From NCBI RefSeq assembly GCF_949292005.1, contig NZ_CASEXV010000059.1, positions 17,537-81,536 of the forward strand: a stretch of DNA of 64,000 nucleotides, in the 5' to 3' direction. Position 1 is the first letter of the stretch. The number at the start of each line of letters is the position of its first letter. Shown piece by piece: positions 1 through 7,978 of this stretch. Position numbers and translations under genes: made by a program. This DNA is from an uncultured Bifidobacterium sp. (GTDB taxonomy: Bacteria; Actinomycetota; Actinomycetes; Actinomycetales; Bifidobacteriaceae). The notes beneath the pieces are model-generated. The model was not told where the DNA came from. It saw only the letters and a program-made list of their open reading frames with translations, and searched no databases.

Positions 1-212
1 AGACTGATCAGATTGCGAAGTCCGGGATTCGAAGGCTGGCCGTCACGGTTGGCGCCTGATTCCAATCTTTGATATTGCGAGCGGCTCATTCCCGCGTCGT
101 GGGCAATCCTCTCTTGGCTTATGCCCTTCTGATTGCGCAGGCGTTGAAGATTACGGCCGAATAATGTGGCATAATCCGCCCATTGCTCGTCGGTGAACAA
201 CTGTTGCGCCAT
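1..212 (-). CDS. XRE-family helix-turn-helix regulator (partial, 3' end outside window)
   Basis: The minus strand reads from an ATG at 210-212 (MAQQLFTDEQW...) to the window edge without a stop, about 70 residues. Residues around 20-60 form a classical lambda-repressor-type helix-turn-helix: RNLQRLRNQKGISQ, then ERIAHDAGMSRSQYQRLESG. This fold binds DNA as a dimer, so the product is a transcription factor of unknown target. The start is supported by a GAAGGA ribosome binding site about 8 nt upstream. A second ATG 8 nt further upstream is in another frame. The C-terminus, which could carry a sensing domain, is not visible, so the subfamily cannot be named. Confidence 0.8.
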   Translation of the reverse strand, partial: MAQQLFTDEQWADYATLFGRNLQRLRNQKGISQERIAHDAGMSRSQYQRLESGANRDGQPSNPGLRNLIS

Positions 213-776
213 ATGCTCATCCTTCCCTCGAACCTCGGGAATCATGCTACCCCCGTCGGGGATCCCGCGGCATCCGTTTGCCCAACTCGCTGCGCGGCCG
301 ATCGCTGCGCGGCTGAGACAGGCTCGTCGCGTTCTGATCGGGAATGGCAAAGGGGTGCCAAAACTTGAGGAAATGCTGAAAATGGGTGGATGGAGGGCCT
401 GACACGAGTATGGCGGTGCCAGGTCCCCCTGTCCTCATCCCGGAGATCTGGATGCCCTTGTCCGTGGACGGGGGTCCACACGCGATCGCGTGTTGGGACA
501 TGTGACATCATGGACGTGCATTCTTCCCGAAGTCTTCCCACAGCCTGTAAGCGCAATAGGGGAATCCTTGGAATCCGCCAAGTGTCGGGCGAAGTCCGGG
601 GGCTTTTTCTGTTCATGGATCCTCTATTCATGAACCTTCCAGAGATTTTCGACATCTTCCTGATGGCATGACAATGCAACGGCCAGAACGGTTCGCCATA
701 CTGTCGTTCAAGGCCCCGGTTTCTCTCTCTCCCTTTCCTTCCCGGGGCCGCACTCGTGAAAGGTTGGTGGGCTGCG
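213..776. other. 564-nt intergenic region with no convincing gene
   Basis: This stretch separates the minus-strand XRE regulator from the plus-strand small membrane gene and should contain both promoters. Open frames exist on both strands but have shadow-like, Arg/Ser/Pro-rich composition and no ribosome binding sites. A small inverted repeat (cttgg...ccaag near 577-592) lies ahead of a ggggg-cttttt stretch at 598-608 that could be a weak terminator. An 8-nt palindrome ttcatgaa lies at 627-634. Nothing else was recognised. Confidence 0.4.
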
Positions 777-932
777 ATGACACGCGTGGTGATTGGACTT
801 CTGGTCTTCTGGACCATCGTCCTCATCGTGAGCCTCGTGGTCGCCCGCCTGTTCTGGATGGCTCCGGTCTCGCTTCTGCTTGCCGCGGCCACCCTGGTGT
901 GGAGCGTCGCGCATGCGTTATTCGATGATTAA
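777..932 (+). CDS. Small two-helix membrane protein, function unknown
   Basis: This 51-residue frame starts at ATG 777 and ends with TAA at 930-932. The product is almost entirely hydrophobic, with two likely membrane segments (about residues 5-22 and 27-46) separated by a short VARLFWMAP turn, and it ends HALFDD. An AAAGG motif lies about 13 nt upstream of the start, which is a little far. A separate promoter lies between it and the next gene, so it is probably monocistronic. It is not recognised as a known family. Coding is supported by the non-random hydrophobic pattern rather than by homology. Confidence 0.5.
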   Translation: MTRVVIGLLVFWTIVLIVSLVVARLFWMAPVSLLLAAATLVWSVAHALFDD

Positions 933-999
933 ACGTCTTTGCGTTGGCTTCTGGTGTTGGCTGCTGTTCGGCATCTTGTCTGGATTCCCTTCTGACGGA

Positions 1000-1028
1000 T
1001 TGTGACTGAGCCATACGGCTCGTATGCT
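1000..1028 (+). promoter_or_regulatory. Probable sigma-70-type promoter of the VanZ-RDD gene
   Basis: TTGTGA at 1000-1005 and TATGCT at 1023-1028 are separated by exactly 17 nt and precede the VanZ-RDD gene with a 5' leader of about 65 nt. Confidence 0.5.
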
Positions 1029-1099
1029 GGTGTGGATCTGGGATTGCCGCGGCGTATGCCGGGCCATGCATGGCTACGGAGGTCAGGGAAAGGTCGGAT

Positions 1100-2101
1100 G
1101 TGTCTTTTATCGCAAGTTTCACGGGGCCATTCATTCTGTCTGTTGTTCTCTGGCCTTTCGCATCGCTTCTTCTGACGCTTCCCGTTCTCGCGTTCCTGTA
1201 CCATCGCGACAACGGTTTGCGATTCCGGCCGGCCTTTGAGGCCTATCTGGTGGTTCTGTATCTTCTGGCACTGGTGTGCTTCACCATGTACCCGCTTCCC
1301 TCGGATCCCGTGGCCTTCTGCTCGACTCACCATCTGGAGCCTCAGCTCAATCCCCTCCAATTCATCTCCGACATCCGCACGGATGGCGTCAGGGGAGTGC
1401 TTCAGCTCGCGTTGAATGTGGTCTTCTTCGTGCCATTGGGCTTTTTCATGGGGCGGACCTTCCGTTGGCCTTTCCGCGTGGCCCTTCCCGTGGGTTTCCT
1501 TGCGTCCCTATGCATTGAAACGGCGCAACTGACAGGCCTGTTCCATCTGTATCCCTGCGCGTACAGGCTTTTCGATGTCGACGACCTTCTGACCAACACG
1601 CTTGGGGCCGTCATTGGCTTCGCCATCGCGCAAGCTTTCTCCCGCGCCTTTCCGCCGGAGCTTGTGGATGCCGAGACGATTGACTCCAACCCGGGTCTTG
1701 TGCGCCGCTTCGTCGCGTTCTCCATCGACATGACGCTTGTTCTTTCGGCATCCATACCGACGGTGTTCCTTATCTGGATGGCGAGCGGACAGGTTGGAGG
1801 GAACCCCCTCAACGCCCGATACAGCGTTGCTGTGGAGGTCTTCTTCTTCGTGCTGTTCGAGGCGGTTGTTCCGTGGTTCCGTGATGGGCGGACGGTTGGC
1901 GGCGCCTTCACCCGGATGACGGTCGAGACCCGGCCCAGGACCCCTGTCCGTCGGGCGGTTTTCCATGCCGTGAGAACCGCGACGCTGTACGCCATGACCT
2001 TCAGTTGGCTGGCGTGGGTCTCGGCGATGCCGCTCATCATCGCCGTTGTTCTGTGGGTGTTCTGGATGGTGACCCGGCGTATGCCGTACGATCTCATCTG
2101 A
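1100..2101 (+). CDS. VanZ-like / RDD-domain fusion membrane protein
   Basis: The N-terminal two thirds look like a VanZ-family membrane domain: several hydrophobic helices, NPLQFISDIR, then LNVVFFVPLGFFMG and FLASLCIETAQL, followed by the typical DVDDLLTNTLGAVIG segment. The last third reads as an RDD domain, starting RRFVAFSIDMTLV and carrying DGRTVGGAFTRMTV before two more helices. VanZ proteins are linked to teicoplanin resistance and envelope traits, while RDD proteins are poorly characterised. The start chosen is GTG 1100, which has AAAGG 6 nt upstream; ATG 1070 would add 10 residues but lacks a good site. The product is then 333 residues. The substrate is unknown and the function is inferred only at family level. 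Confidence 0.75.
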   Translation: MSFIASFTGPFILSVVLWPFASLLLTLPVLAFLYHRDNGLRFRPAFEAYLVVLYLLALVCFTMYPLPSDPVAFCSTHHLEPQLNPLQFISDIRTDGVRGVLQLALNVVFFVPLGFFMGRTFRWPFRVALPVGFLASLCIETAQLTGLFHLYPCAYRLFDVDDLLTNTLGAVIGFAIAQAFSRAFPPELVDAETIDSNPGLVRRFVAFSIDMTLVLSASIPTVFLIWMASGQVGGNPLNARYSVAVEVFFFVLFEAVVPWFRDGRTVGGAFTRMTVETRPRTPVRRAVFHAVRTATLYAMTFSWLAWVSAMPLIIAVVLWVFWMVTRRMPYDLI

Positions 2102-2135
2102 CCTTCACCCCACGACATCTGTCCTGTTCGTCGGC

Positions 2136-2141
2136 TAGAAC
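2136..2141 (+). promoter_or_regulatory. -10-like hexamer of a leaderless start (MFS gene)
   Basis: TAGAAC ends 8 nt before GTG 2150 and no ribosome binding site is present, which suggests a leaderless transcript. Confidence 0.4.
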
Positions 2142-2149
2142 TGCGTCAG

Positions 2150-3562
2150 GTGACCTATCAACGAGTTATTGACGCAAGATTTTTGTTGTCCGTGCTGTGC
2201 ACCGGAATCCTTTCGTTCGCGGGGGTTTTGGTCGAGACGGCTTTGAACGTCGCCTTCCCCTCGTTGATGCGACAGTTCGGAATTGGAACGTCCACGGTGC
2301 AGTGGGCGACCACAGGCTACCTTCTTGTTCTGGCCATCGTGCTTCCCGTGTCGTCGTATCTCAAAAGAAGTTTCGCGACCAGGCATCTGTTCGTCGCGTC
2401 AACCGTGCTGTTCATCGTCGGTACCGTGCTATGCGCCGCAACCCCCGTGTTCGCCGGGCTTCTTGCAGGCCGCATGCTGCAGGGGCTGGGGACGGGCATG
2501 GCGTTGCCGCTGATGTTCGGCATAGTTCTTGAGCAGTCGCCCTTCAACCGCATGGGAATGATGATGGGAGCGGCCTCGGCCATAACGGCGCTGGCTCCTG
2601 CTGTGGGGCCGTCCGTCGGCGGTCTGGTCATAGAGCACTGGGGATGGAGGATGATCTTCGTCCTTCTCGTTCCGATTCTTCTTGTCTCTCTGGCCGTCGG
2701 ATCGTGGGCGATACGTCAGGGCTCCACTCCCGAGCGTGGAGCCCTTGACATCGCCGGATGGGTGATGTTGGCGATTGGCTTCACCGCTCTGCTTATGGGG
2801 TTGTCATCGACATCCTCGTCCGGATGGCTGTCATGGCGTTTTGCGGCGTCCCTGCTGGTGTTCGCCGTGTGCATGGCCGGTTTCGTCGTCAGATCGTCGA
2901 ACGCTCGCAATCCCCTCATACGTGTCAGCGTGTTCCGCCATCCTGTTTTCATTCTCGCTTTGGTGGCAATCATGCTCACCCAGTTCACGATTCTGGCTTT
3001 GGGATATCTTCTGCCTAATGTGGGGCAGGAGGTTCTCGGGGCTAGCGCGTTCCAGGCTGGATGCATCCTTCTTCCCGGCTGCGTTCTCGGGGTCGTTCTG
3101 GCACCGTTGAGCGGTGGGATCCTCGACAGGTTCGGCGCGTCCAAGCCGGTTGTGATCGGTTCGGGGGGAATCGTCGTGTCGCTTGTCCTCATGCTGCTCA
3201 CCCAAAGAACGGACGGCACGGTCGCGATGTACATGATGGCCTATGTTCTTTTCGCGGCAGGGCAGGGAATGTGTGTTCCCACGGGAATGACCCATGCCTA
3301 CGCCCACGTTCCTGAGGACAGGCAATCCGACGCCAACGCGGTGATGAACACCATGCAGCAGTTGGCGGGCGCGTCTGGAACCGCAGTGACCACATCCATC
3401 GTGGCATCCGCGCAGCGTGGGGTATTGCCTATCGCCGTCTCCACAAACGTGGGGGCGGGCGCGTCCCTGGTTGTTCTGTCGGTGGTCGCGGCGGTTGCGA
3501 TGGCGCTTTTCGCGGCTTCCCTTATCGTGGCGGCGCGTTTGCCGTCCACGTCGTGTTCCTGA
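2150..3562 (+). CDS. MFS multidrug-type exporter (DHA2-like)
   Basis: This 470-residue protein has the pattern of a major facilitator with many hydrophobic helices. ALNVAFPSLMRQFG in helix 1 and the loop before WATTGYLLVLAIVLPVS match the EmrB/QacA drug:H+ antiporter group. AGRMLQGLGTGMALPLMFG is the helix-4 region and GPSVGGLVIEHWGWRMIFVL is the helix-5 antiporter motif C region, including the WRMIF sequence typical of DHA2 proteins. It acts in the cytoplasmic membrane, exporting unknown small molecules. The start GTG 2150 has no Shine-Dalgarno but has a -10-like hexamer 8 nt upstream. Helix count (about 14) was judged by eye. Confidence 0.85.
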   Translation: MTYQRVIDARFLLSVLCTGILSFAGVLVETALNVAFPSLMRQFGIGTSTVQWATTGYLLVLAIVLPVSSYLKRSFATRHLFVASTVLFIVGTVLCAATPVFAGLLAGRMLQGLGTGMALPLMFGIVLEQSPFNRMGMMMGAASAITALAPAVGPSVGGLVIEHWGWRMIFVLLVPILLVSLAVGSWAIRQGSTPERGALDIAGWVMLAIGFTALLMGLSSTSSSGWLSWRFAASLLVFAVCMAGFVVRSSNARNPLIRVSVFRHPVFILALVAIMLTQFTILALGYLLPNVGQEVLGASAFQAGCILLPGCVLGVVLAPLSGGILDRFGASKPVVIGSGGIVVSLVLMLLTQRTDGTVAMYMMAYVLFAAGQGMCVPTGMTHAYAHVPEDRQSDANAVMNTMQQLAGASGTAVTTSIVASAQRGVLPIAVSTNVGAGASLVVLSVVAAVAMALFAASLIVAARLPSTSCS

Positions 3563-3592
3563 TGGGAAAGGCCCGGTGGATGGGGATGGCGG

Positions 3593-3598
3593 GATAAT
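3593..3598 (+). promoter_or_regulatory. -10-like hexamer of a leaderless start (antiporter gene)
   Basis: GATAAT ends 6 nt before ATG 3605 with no ribosome binding site between. Confidence 0.55.
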
Positions 3599-3604
3599 GA
3601 TCGC

Positions 3605-5098
3605 ATGACACAGGATCTCATATCGTTGACGGTCATCATGGCGGTGTCCGTGGTGTGCCCGATCGTCTCCCGTCTCATACCGCGGCAGGCCGTGCCGCAG
3701 ACGGTTCTTCTGCTTGTCGCCGGAGCCGCGCTGGGGCCCTATGGTCTCGGCGTCATCCATCTGACGAAGGCCGTGGATCTCATATCGGAGCTGGGTCTGG
3801 GCTTCCTGTTCCTCATCGCTGGCTACGAGATAGAACCTTCCCGCCTTGGAGGGCATCAGGGCAGGATGGGTTTGGCCACCTGGCTGGTCACCTTCGGGCT
3901 GGCCTGGGGGCTGGTGATTCTTCTTCCGTTCTTCACCACGCATGACATGAACGGCGCGGCCGCCGCGATCTGTCTGACCACGACGGCCTTGGGCACCCTC
4001 ATGCCCATACTCAAGGAACGCAGTCTTGAGGGAACGCCCGTAGGAGACGCCGTGGTCGCGTATGGGACCTGGGGGGAGCTGTGCCCGATCGTGGCCATGG
4101 CGGCGCTGCTCTCGGCGAGGACTCAATGGCAGACGTTTCTCGTTCTCGCGGCGTTCTGTCTCATCTGCGCGGTGGTGGCGGTAGTTCCGGTGGCGGCCCG
4201 CAGAACAGGGGGATGGCTGTACCGTTTCGTCGTCGACACGTCCGACACGTCCTCTCAGACGCTGATGAGAATAACCGTGCTTCTGCTGCTTGCCCTGGTC
4301 ACATGCTCCGCGATCTTCGGGTTGGATTTGGTGCTTGGAGCCTTCGCCTCCGGTTTCGTGCTTCGAATGATTCTTCCCGATGGGTCCGATTCCCTGGACG
4401 TGAAATTGGACGGGGTCGCTTACGGATTTCTGATTCCCGTGTTCTTCGTCGCATCCGGCGCCGTGATCGACGTGCATGCGGTGGCGTCGGATCCCACTCT
4501 GTTCGTCGTGTTCATCCTCATGCTTCTTCTGGTTCGCTCCCTTCCCGTCTTCCTTGCGATGGCTGCGGATCGTCGCAATCCCATGTCCTCCCACAACCGG
4601 GCGACGGTCGCGCTCTACTGCGCCACCGCGCTGCCATTGATCGTCGCGGTGACGTCGGTCGCGGTGTCGTCCGGAGCTATGAGAAGGGCGACGGCCTCGA
4701 CTCTTGTCGCCGCCGGTGCCGTGACCGTTTTGGTCATGCCGCTGCTCGCCTTGATGACATCCCGCGTGGCGGACGCACATCCTGTCGGCGCCGTTCGCGA
4801 GATAGCCCATTCCCCGCGTGAGGCCCGGGCCATTCTCGCGGAACACTGGGATCTGTTCGAATTGATGCGCACGCTTGATCGTCTGGAGGCACAGCATTCT
4901 GACATCCGCGATGAGATCCATCGATCCCTGCACGGTGATATGGGCGTAATCACCGACACCGTAAGGGAGAGGCGGCGCAAGGCGGTTGAGCGGGCACTTC
5001 GCGACCATCGCAGGCTTCAGGAGGAGTTGTCTCGCAGACGCCAGTCGCTGAATGTGGATAATCAGGATGGTGAAGGGGACGCCGGAGAGGACGTTTAG
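3605..5098 (+). CDS. Kef-type cation:proton antiporter (CPA2 family)
   Basis: The first 390 residues are a polytopic Na+/K+:H+ exchanger domain: AGAALGPYGLGVIHLTKAVDLISELGLG followed by FLFLIAGYEIEPSRL is the hallmark N-terminal region of CPA2 antiporters, and LDLVLGAFASGFVLRM plus FLIPVFFVASGAVIDV are the second-half core helices. It would exchange monovalent cations for protons across the cytoplasmic membrane. Unlike KefB/KefC there is no TrkA-N nucleotide-binding domain. Instead, the C-terminus is a charged helical tail (REARAILAEHWDLFELMRTL through the end). The upstream GATAAT hexamer 6 nt from ATG suggests a leaderless message. Ion specificity cannot be told. Confidence 0.85.
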   Translation: MTQDLISLTVIMAVSVVCPIVSRLIPRQAVPQTVLLLVAGAALGPYGLGVIHLTKAVDLISELGLGFLFLIAGYEIEPSRLGGHQGRMGLATWLVTFGLAWGLVILLPFFTTHDMNGAAAAICLTTTALGTLMPILKERSLEGTPVGDAVVAYGTWGELCPIVAMAALLSARTQWQTFLVLAAFCLICAVVAVVPVAARRTGGWLYRFVVDTSDTSSQTLMRITVLLLLALVTCSAIFGLDLVLGAFASGFVLRMILPDGSDSLDVKLDGVAYGFLIPVFFVASGAVIDVHAVASDPTLFVVFILMLLLVRSLPVFLAMAADRRNPMSSHNRATVALYCATALPLIVAVTSVAVSSGAMRRATASTLVAAGAVTVLVMPLLALMTSRVADAHPVGAVREIAHSPREARAILAEHWDLFELMRTLDRLEAQHSDIRDEIHRSLHGDMGVITDTVRERRRKAVERALRDHRRLQEELSRRRQSLNVDNQDGEGDAGEDV

Positions 5099-5134
5099 AC
5101 CGGCCATGTGTGGGCAGATGTTCGTCGGATGGCG

Positions 5135-5140
5135 GATAAT
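5135..5140 (+). promoter_or_regulatory. -10-like hexamer of a leaderless start (kinase gene)
   Basis: GATAAT ends 7 nt before ATG 5148. This decides that start over the longer open frame, which would overlap the antiporter gene. Confidence 0.5.
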
Positions 5141-5147
5141 TGGACGC

Positions 5148-6341
5148 ATGGCAAGCAGGGGATGCGTGGACGAATCGAATATGCGTTGGCGGGGAGTGGC
5201 GGCGTCGAAGGCCGGGCAGGTCGTTGATCTTCCCCTAGCGGCGATGCTGGGGGTCTTCCACGGAGGTGCGGTTATACAGCTCTCGTTGTGCGTGGTGTCG
5301 CTCATCCTCCATGGGGTTGTCATCTGGCAGGTGTGGGCCGTGACCGTTCTGGCCATCGTGTGCTCGGCGGTGATAGCGGCGTGGGTTCTGTGGCACAAGT
5401 CATACAGGATCCCGTGGTGGATGGGCGTCATTCATCTGTCGGCGACTGTGGTGGCCATGGTCGTGCAGGGCCTTTTCCTGCCGCGTGACGTTCAACTGGG
5501 GAATTGGAATGTCTGGGCACCCGCCTATGCGGGTCTTACCCTCGCAACCCTTCCCGCGTGGATTCCGTCGACTTCTCTTGCCATCGCGGTGGGCGCCGCC
5601 GTGGCGGCGCTGTACGTTGTGGTCGTTCTTCCCGGCAATGAGACGTTGTTCCTGTCGGTATCGATGAACGTCGTCGGGTATCTGGTCTTTGTCGTGGCGG
5701 CGGCCATGCTTCTTCAGGTCGCCCGGCGTTTGGCCAGACAGGTCGAGGAATCGCATTCGGAGTCGGTCAGACTCGCCGGCGAATTGAAAATGGACCGTTA
5801 TCTTTTTCATATGCACAATGCCAGCGGGCTTCTCGCCCGGTTGTCTAGGGACGACATCCCCGACGCCATACTCCCCGCTTTGCGCATGCAGGCGGCGCGT
5901 GAGGCCTCCCGTCTGCGCGTGGCCATGACATCCAGCGTGGATGACACCTCGCAGTGGTGGTCGTTGGGGCGCGTTATATCGAACGCGATCAGCGGATTCG
6001 GCCATCTTCCCCTTGAGATCAACGATCTTCTCGGAAGGCACGTCGCGCTTCCCGTCCATCAGGCGATGGCGGTTCAGATGGCTCTGATCACAGTGCTGTA
6101 CAACGTTCAGTTTCACGCCAAGGCGCATGAGGTGACCATCCATGCGGACGACCATGGTGGTTGGTGGGAGGTGTCCGTCGTGGACGATGGCGTGGGCTTC
6201 GATCCGGCCTCCATAAGCTATGGGTTCGGTCTGCAGCATCAGGTGCTGGAGCCTCTGAAGGCGGAGGGACTGTCCGTCAGCATAGAATCGGCGCCAGGGG
6301 AGGGGACCGCTGTAACAATCCGCTCGTTCCCGCGACAGTAG
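5148..6341 (+). CDS. Atypical membrane sensor histidine kinase
   Basis: About six membrane helices occupy residues 20-190, followed by a coiled linker and a GHKL ATPase domain. The ATPase shows an N-box (ALITVLYNVQFHAKAHEV), a G1 box (VVDDGVGFDP), a G2 box (GFGLQHQV) and the terminal GEGTAVTI strand. The expected HisKA_3 phosphoacceptor motif (usually DLHD or RIARELHD) is replaced by LFHMHNASGLLARL, with His221, His223 and Asn224, so the phosphorylated histidine is uncertain. The adjacent response regulator is intact, so the two most likely form a NarL-type pair. The open frame extends upstream to 5052 inside the antiporter gene, but ATG 5148 has a leaderless promoter. The product is 397 residues and its signal is unknown. 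Confidence 0.75.
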   Translation: MASRGCVDESNMRWRGVAASKAGQVVDLPLAAMLGVFHGGAVIQLSLCVVSLILHGVVIWQVWAVTVLAIVCSAVIAAWVLWHKSYRIPWWMGVIHLSATVVAMVVQGLFLPRDVQLGNWNVWAPAYAGLTLATLPAWIPSTSLAIAVGAAVAALYVVVVLPGNETLFLSVSMNVVGYLVFVVAAAMLLQVARRLARQVEESHSESVRLAGELKMDRYLFHMHNASGLLARLSRDDIPDAILPALRMQAAREASRLRVAMTSSVDDTSQWWSLGRVISNAISGFGHLPLEINDLLGRHVALPVHQAMAVQMALITVLYNVQFHAKAHEVTIHADDHGGWWEVSVVDDGVGFDPASISYGFGLQHQVLEPLKAEGLSVSIESAPGEGTAVTIRSFPRQ

Positions 6342-6491
6342 GCGGGTGTGGATAATTCCTCCGATGGGGATCGTTTAATCGCTTAAAGCGGATATCCGCA
6401 TCTCATTGTGGGAAATTCATCCTTCGGCGGTATGGTCTTGCAGGGATGCCCGTCTTCGGCGGGTGGGAAGAGATGTGGGGGTATTCGACCG

Positions 6492-7172
6492 ATGTCGACC
6501 GAGAACCGGCCGCGTGTCGCGGTTATCGACGATGAGACGCAGACCAGACGCACGTTCGCCGTGGCGTATCCGCAACTGGATGTCGTGGGATCGTATTCGT
6601 CTGTGGAGGAGGAGCTGTCGCACTCGCCGGCTGTGGATCTCGTGGTTCTCGATCTGATGCTTGACACGGGGGCGTCCTCGGATGGATTGCTGCAGGGAAC
6701 CGCCGCCGTTCATCGATTGTCTCAGAAAGGCCTTGTCTGTCTTTATACGGACGAGAGGCGACCGTTGGTGATCGCCAGATGCTTCGCCGCAGGGGCGATT
6801 GGATTGGTCCGCAAATCCGATTCACTGGAGGACAACGCGCAGGGGTTTCTCAAGGCCGCCACGGGTTCTCCCGTGGTTCCCCGTTCGATGGTCGGGCTCG
6901 CGGAGTTGCTGTCGCGCCGCGACCGCCTTCCCGAATTGACGGAACGGCAGGTGCAGGTTCTTAATGCACGGGCCCGCGGGGAGTCCTGGAGGTCCCTGTC
7001 ACGGCGTCTGAACATATCGCCAAAAACCGCGTACGACCATCTGGAGGCTGTGACGGCCAAAATGGTTTGGTACCTGCACGATGTGGGTCTCGATTATGAC
7101 GCGTCTCCCGCGGATGTCGAGCGTGCGCTGGGTCTGGCTCCGGGTGATCTTGACGATCGTCGGTGGAGCTGA
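6492..7172 (+). CDS. NarL/LuxR-type response regulator
   Basis: The receiver domain has the acidic pair DD at residues 13-14, the phospho-acceptor Asp54 in LVVLDLML, the switch Thr in CLYTDERR and the conserved Lys in GLVRKSD. The C-terminus is a LuxR-type helix-turn-helix: LTERQVQVLNARARGES followed by SRRLNISPKTAYDHLEAVTAKM. It should bind DNA upon phosphorylation by the kinase encoded 150 nt upstream. The start ATG 6492 was chosen because the receiver fold begins directly after it and a GGGGG stretch lies about 11 nt upstream. A longer frame from 6408 would add a Gly/Cys-rich non-receiver leader. The product is 226 residues. Confidence 0.85.
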   Translation: MSTENRPRVAVIDDETQTRRTFAVAYPQLDVVGSYSSVEEELSHSPAVDLVVLDLMLDTGASSDGLLQGTAAVHRLSQKGLVCLYTDERRPLVIARCFAAGAIGLVRKSDSLEDNAQGFLKAATGSPVVPRSMVGLAELLSRRDRLPELTERQVQVLNARARGESWRSLSRRLNISPKTAYDHLEAVTAKMVWYLHDVGLDYDASPADVERALGLAPGDLDDRRWS

Positions 7173-7544
7173 TCGTCCTCGTAATCTTCCACAGTTCGAA
7201 TAGTTCGTCGACCGCGTTGTCGTTGCCTTGATCCCCATCCCCGAGCAAGCAGCAGGACTATTACAGCAGTGGTGATGTGATGCGCGCAAACGGAAACACA
7301 CACCCTCCATTTTCCGGGTATTGGAGATTCGCGCGCGAATAACGCGACGAGAACGGCTGATGGTGGCAGATGGGTCGCGGTCGGAGGCCGGAAGGATGTC
7401 CGCCGAGTGTTCCTGCCTGTTCGTATCCCTGGTTTTCATCCCATGGTTTTCCTCCCGCGAACGTCCATTTATCTATTTTCGGAAACGTTCGGTGCCGAGG
7501 AATGGAAGGGCCGCCCCGATCGATCGGGGCGGCCAGGCGCACCC
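7173..7544. other. 372-nt region without a convincing gene between convergent genes
   Basis: The response regulator ends at 7172 and the minus-strand zinc-ribbon gene ends at 7545. Frames on both strands are shadow-like and lack ribosome binding sites. The only clear structure is the perfect 26-nt palindrome at 7509-7534. Confidence 0.4.
7509..7534 (-). terminator. Perfect 26-nt GC-rich palindrome, probable terminator
   Basis: Two perfect 13-nt arms (ggccgccccgatc and its complement) meet head to head with no spacer. The element lies 11 nt beyond the stop codon of the minus-strand zinc-ribbon gene. There is no T-run, so it would be an actinobacterial-type hairpin terminator or a protein-binding palindrome. 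Confidence 0.5.
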
Positions 7545-7760
7545 TTACGCCATCGCGAGTTCGCGGATGGCCTTTCCCTCATGCTCCATCGCGCATCTGT
7601 CGCAGATGGGCAGGAGGTCCGAAGCCGAGTCGTCGGTGGGTGTGGGGGCTCCGCAGTAGGCGCAACGTCCCCTACTTTCGGCGAGAATCCGTTCAATCGC
7701 GGTATCGACGATGTCGTCGATGTCGTCATCCAACGTGAACGCAACTTGTGGTTTGCTCAT
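7545..7760 (-). CDS. Small zinc-ribbon protein, function unknown
   Basis: The product is 71 residues or fewer depending on the start (about 71 from ATG 7758-7760). The N-terminal half is acidic and helical (TLDDDIDDIVDTAIERILAE), followed by a likely zinc-binding ribbon CAYCG...ICDRC with 21-22 residues between the two cysteine pairs. The chosen start has GAAAGG 8 nt upstream on the minus strand. A further ATG five codons upstream lacks such a site. A TACAAT hexamer lies about 40 nt upstream. The gene is isolated and divergent from the YdcF-like gene. It could be a small adaptor or a nucleic-acid-binding protein; no family was recognised. Confidence 0.7.
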   Translation of the reverse strand: MSKPQVAFTLDDDIDDIVDTAIERILAESRGRCAYCGAPTPTDDSASDLLPICDRCAMEHEGKAIRELAMA

Positions 7761-7978
7761 GTCGAACCTTTCCATCCGGAGTTGTGTTCCGGAACGCTAT
7801 CATTGTAGACAGCGGTGTCGTTGGCTGCCAGAGATTGTCCACAGGGGGAACACGACGGAAACATGTCATAGGGGGGTCGTGCGGGCGCAGCTTTTGACAG
7901 CGAGTCGTCGCCGGCCGCGGCTCGCCTCTTGTGCCACAATGGGAGCGTCCGTGGAACTCCGCGGCTGAAGGGAGCGTC

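Noticed and set aside
242..892. Minus-strand 216-codon frame and overlapping frames in the 213-776 gap
   Set aside because: Arg/Ser/Pro-rich with no ribosome binding site or domain; the strand also overlaps the better-supported small membrane gene at 777-932.
2831..5431. An 866-codon open frame on the minus strand across the MFS and antiporter genes
   Set aside because: It is antisense to two clear membrane-protein genes. Its composition (His, Arg, Gly, Gln, Asp) is what the antisense of a GC-rich hydrophobic gene gives, and it has no recognisable domain or ribosome binding site.
7321..7808. Plus-strand frames of 112-133 codons in and beyond the 7173-7544 gap
   Set aside because: They run antisense through the zinc-ribbon gene and its palindrome and lack start signals.
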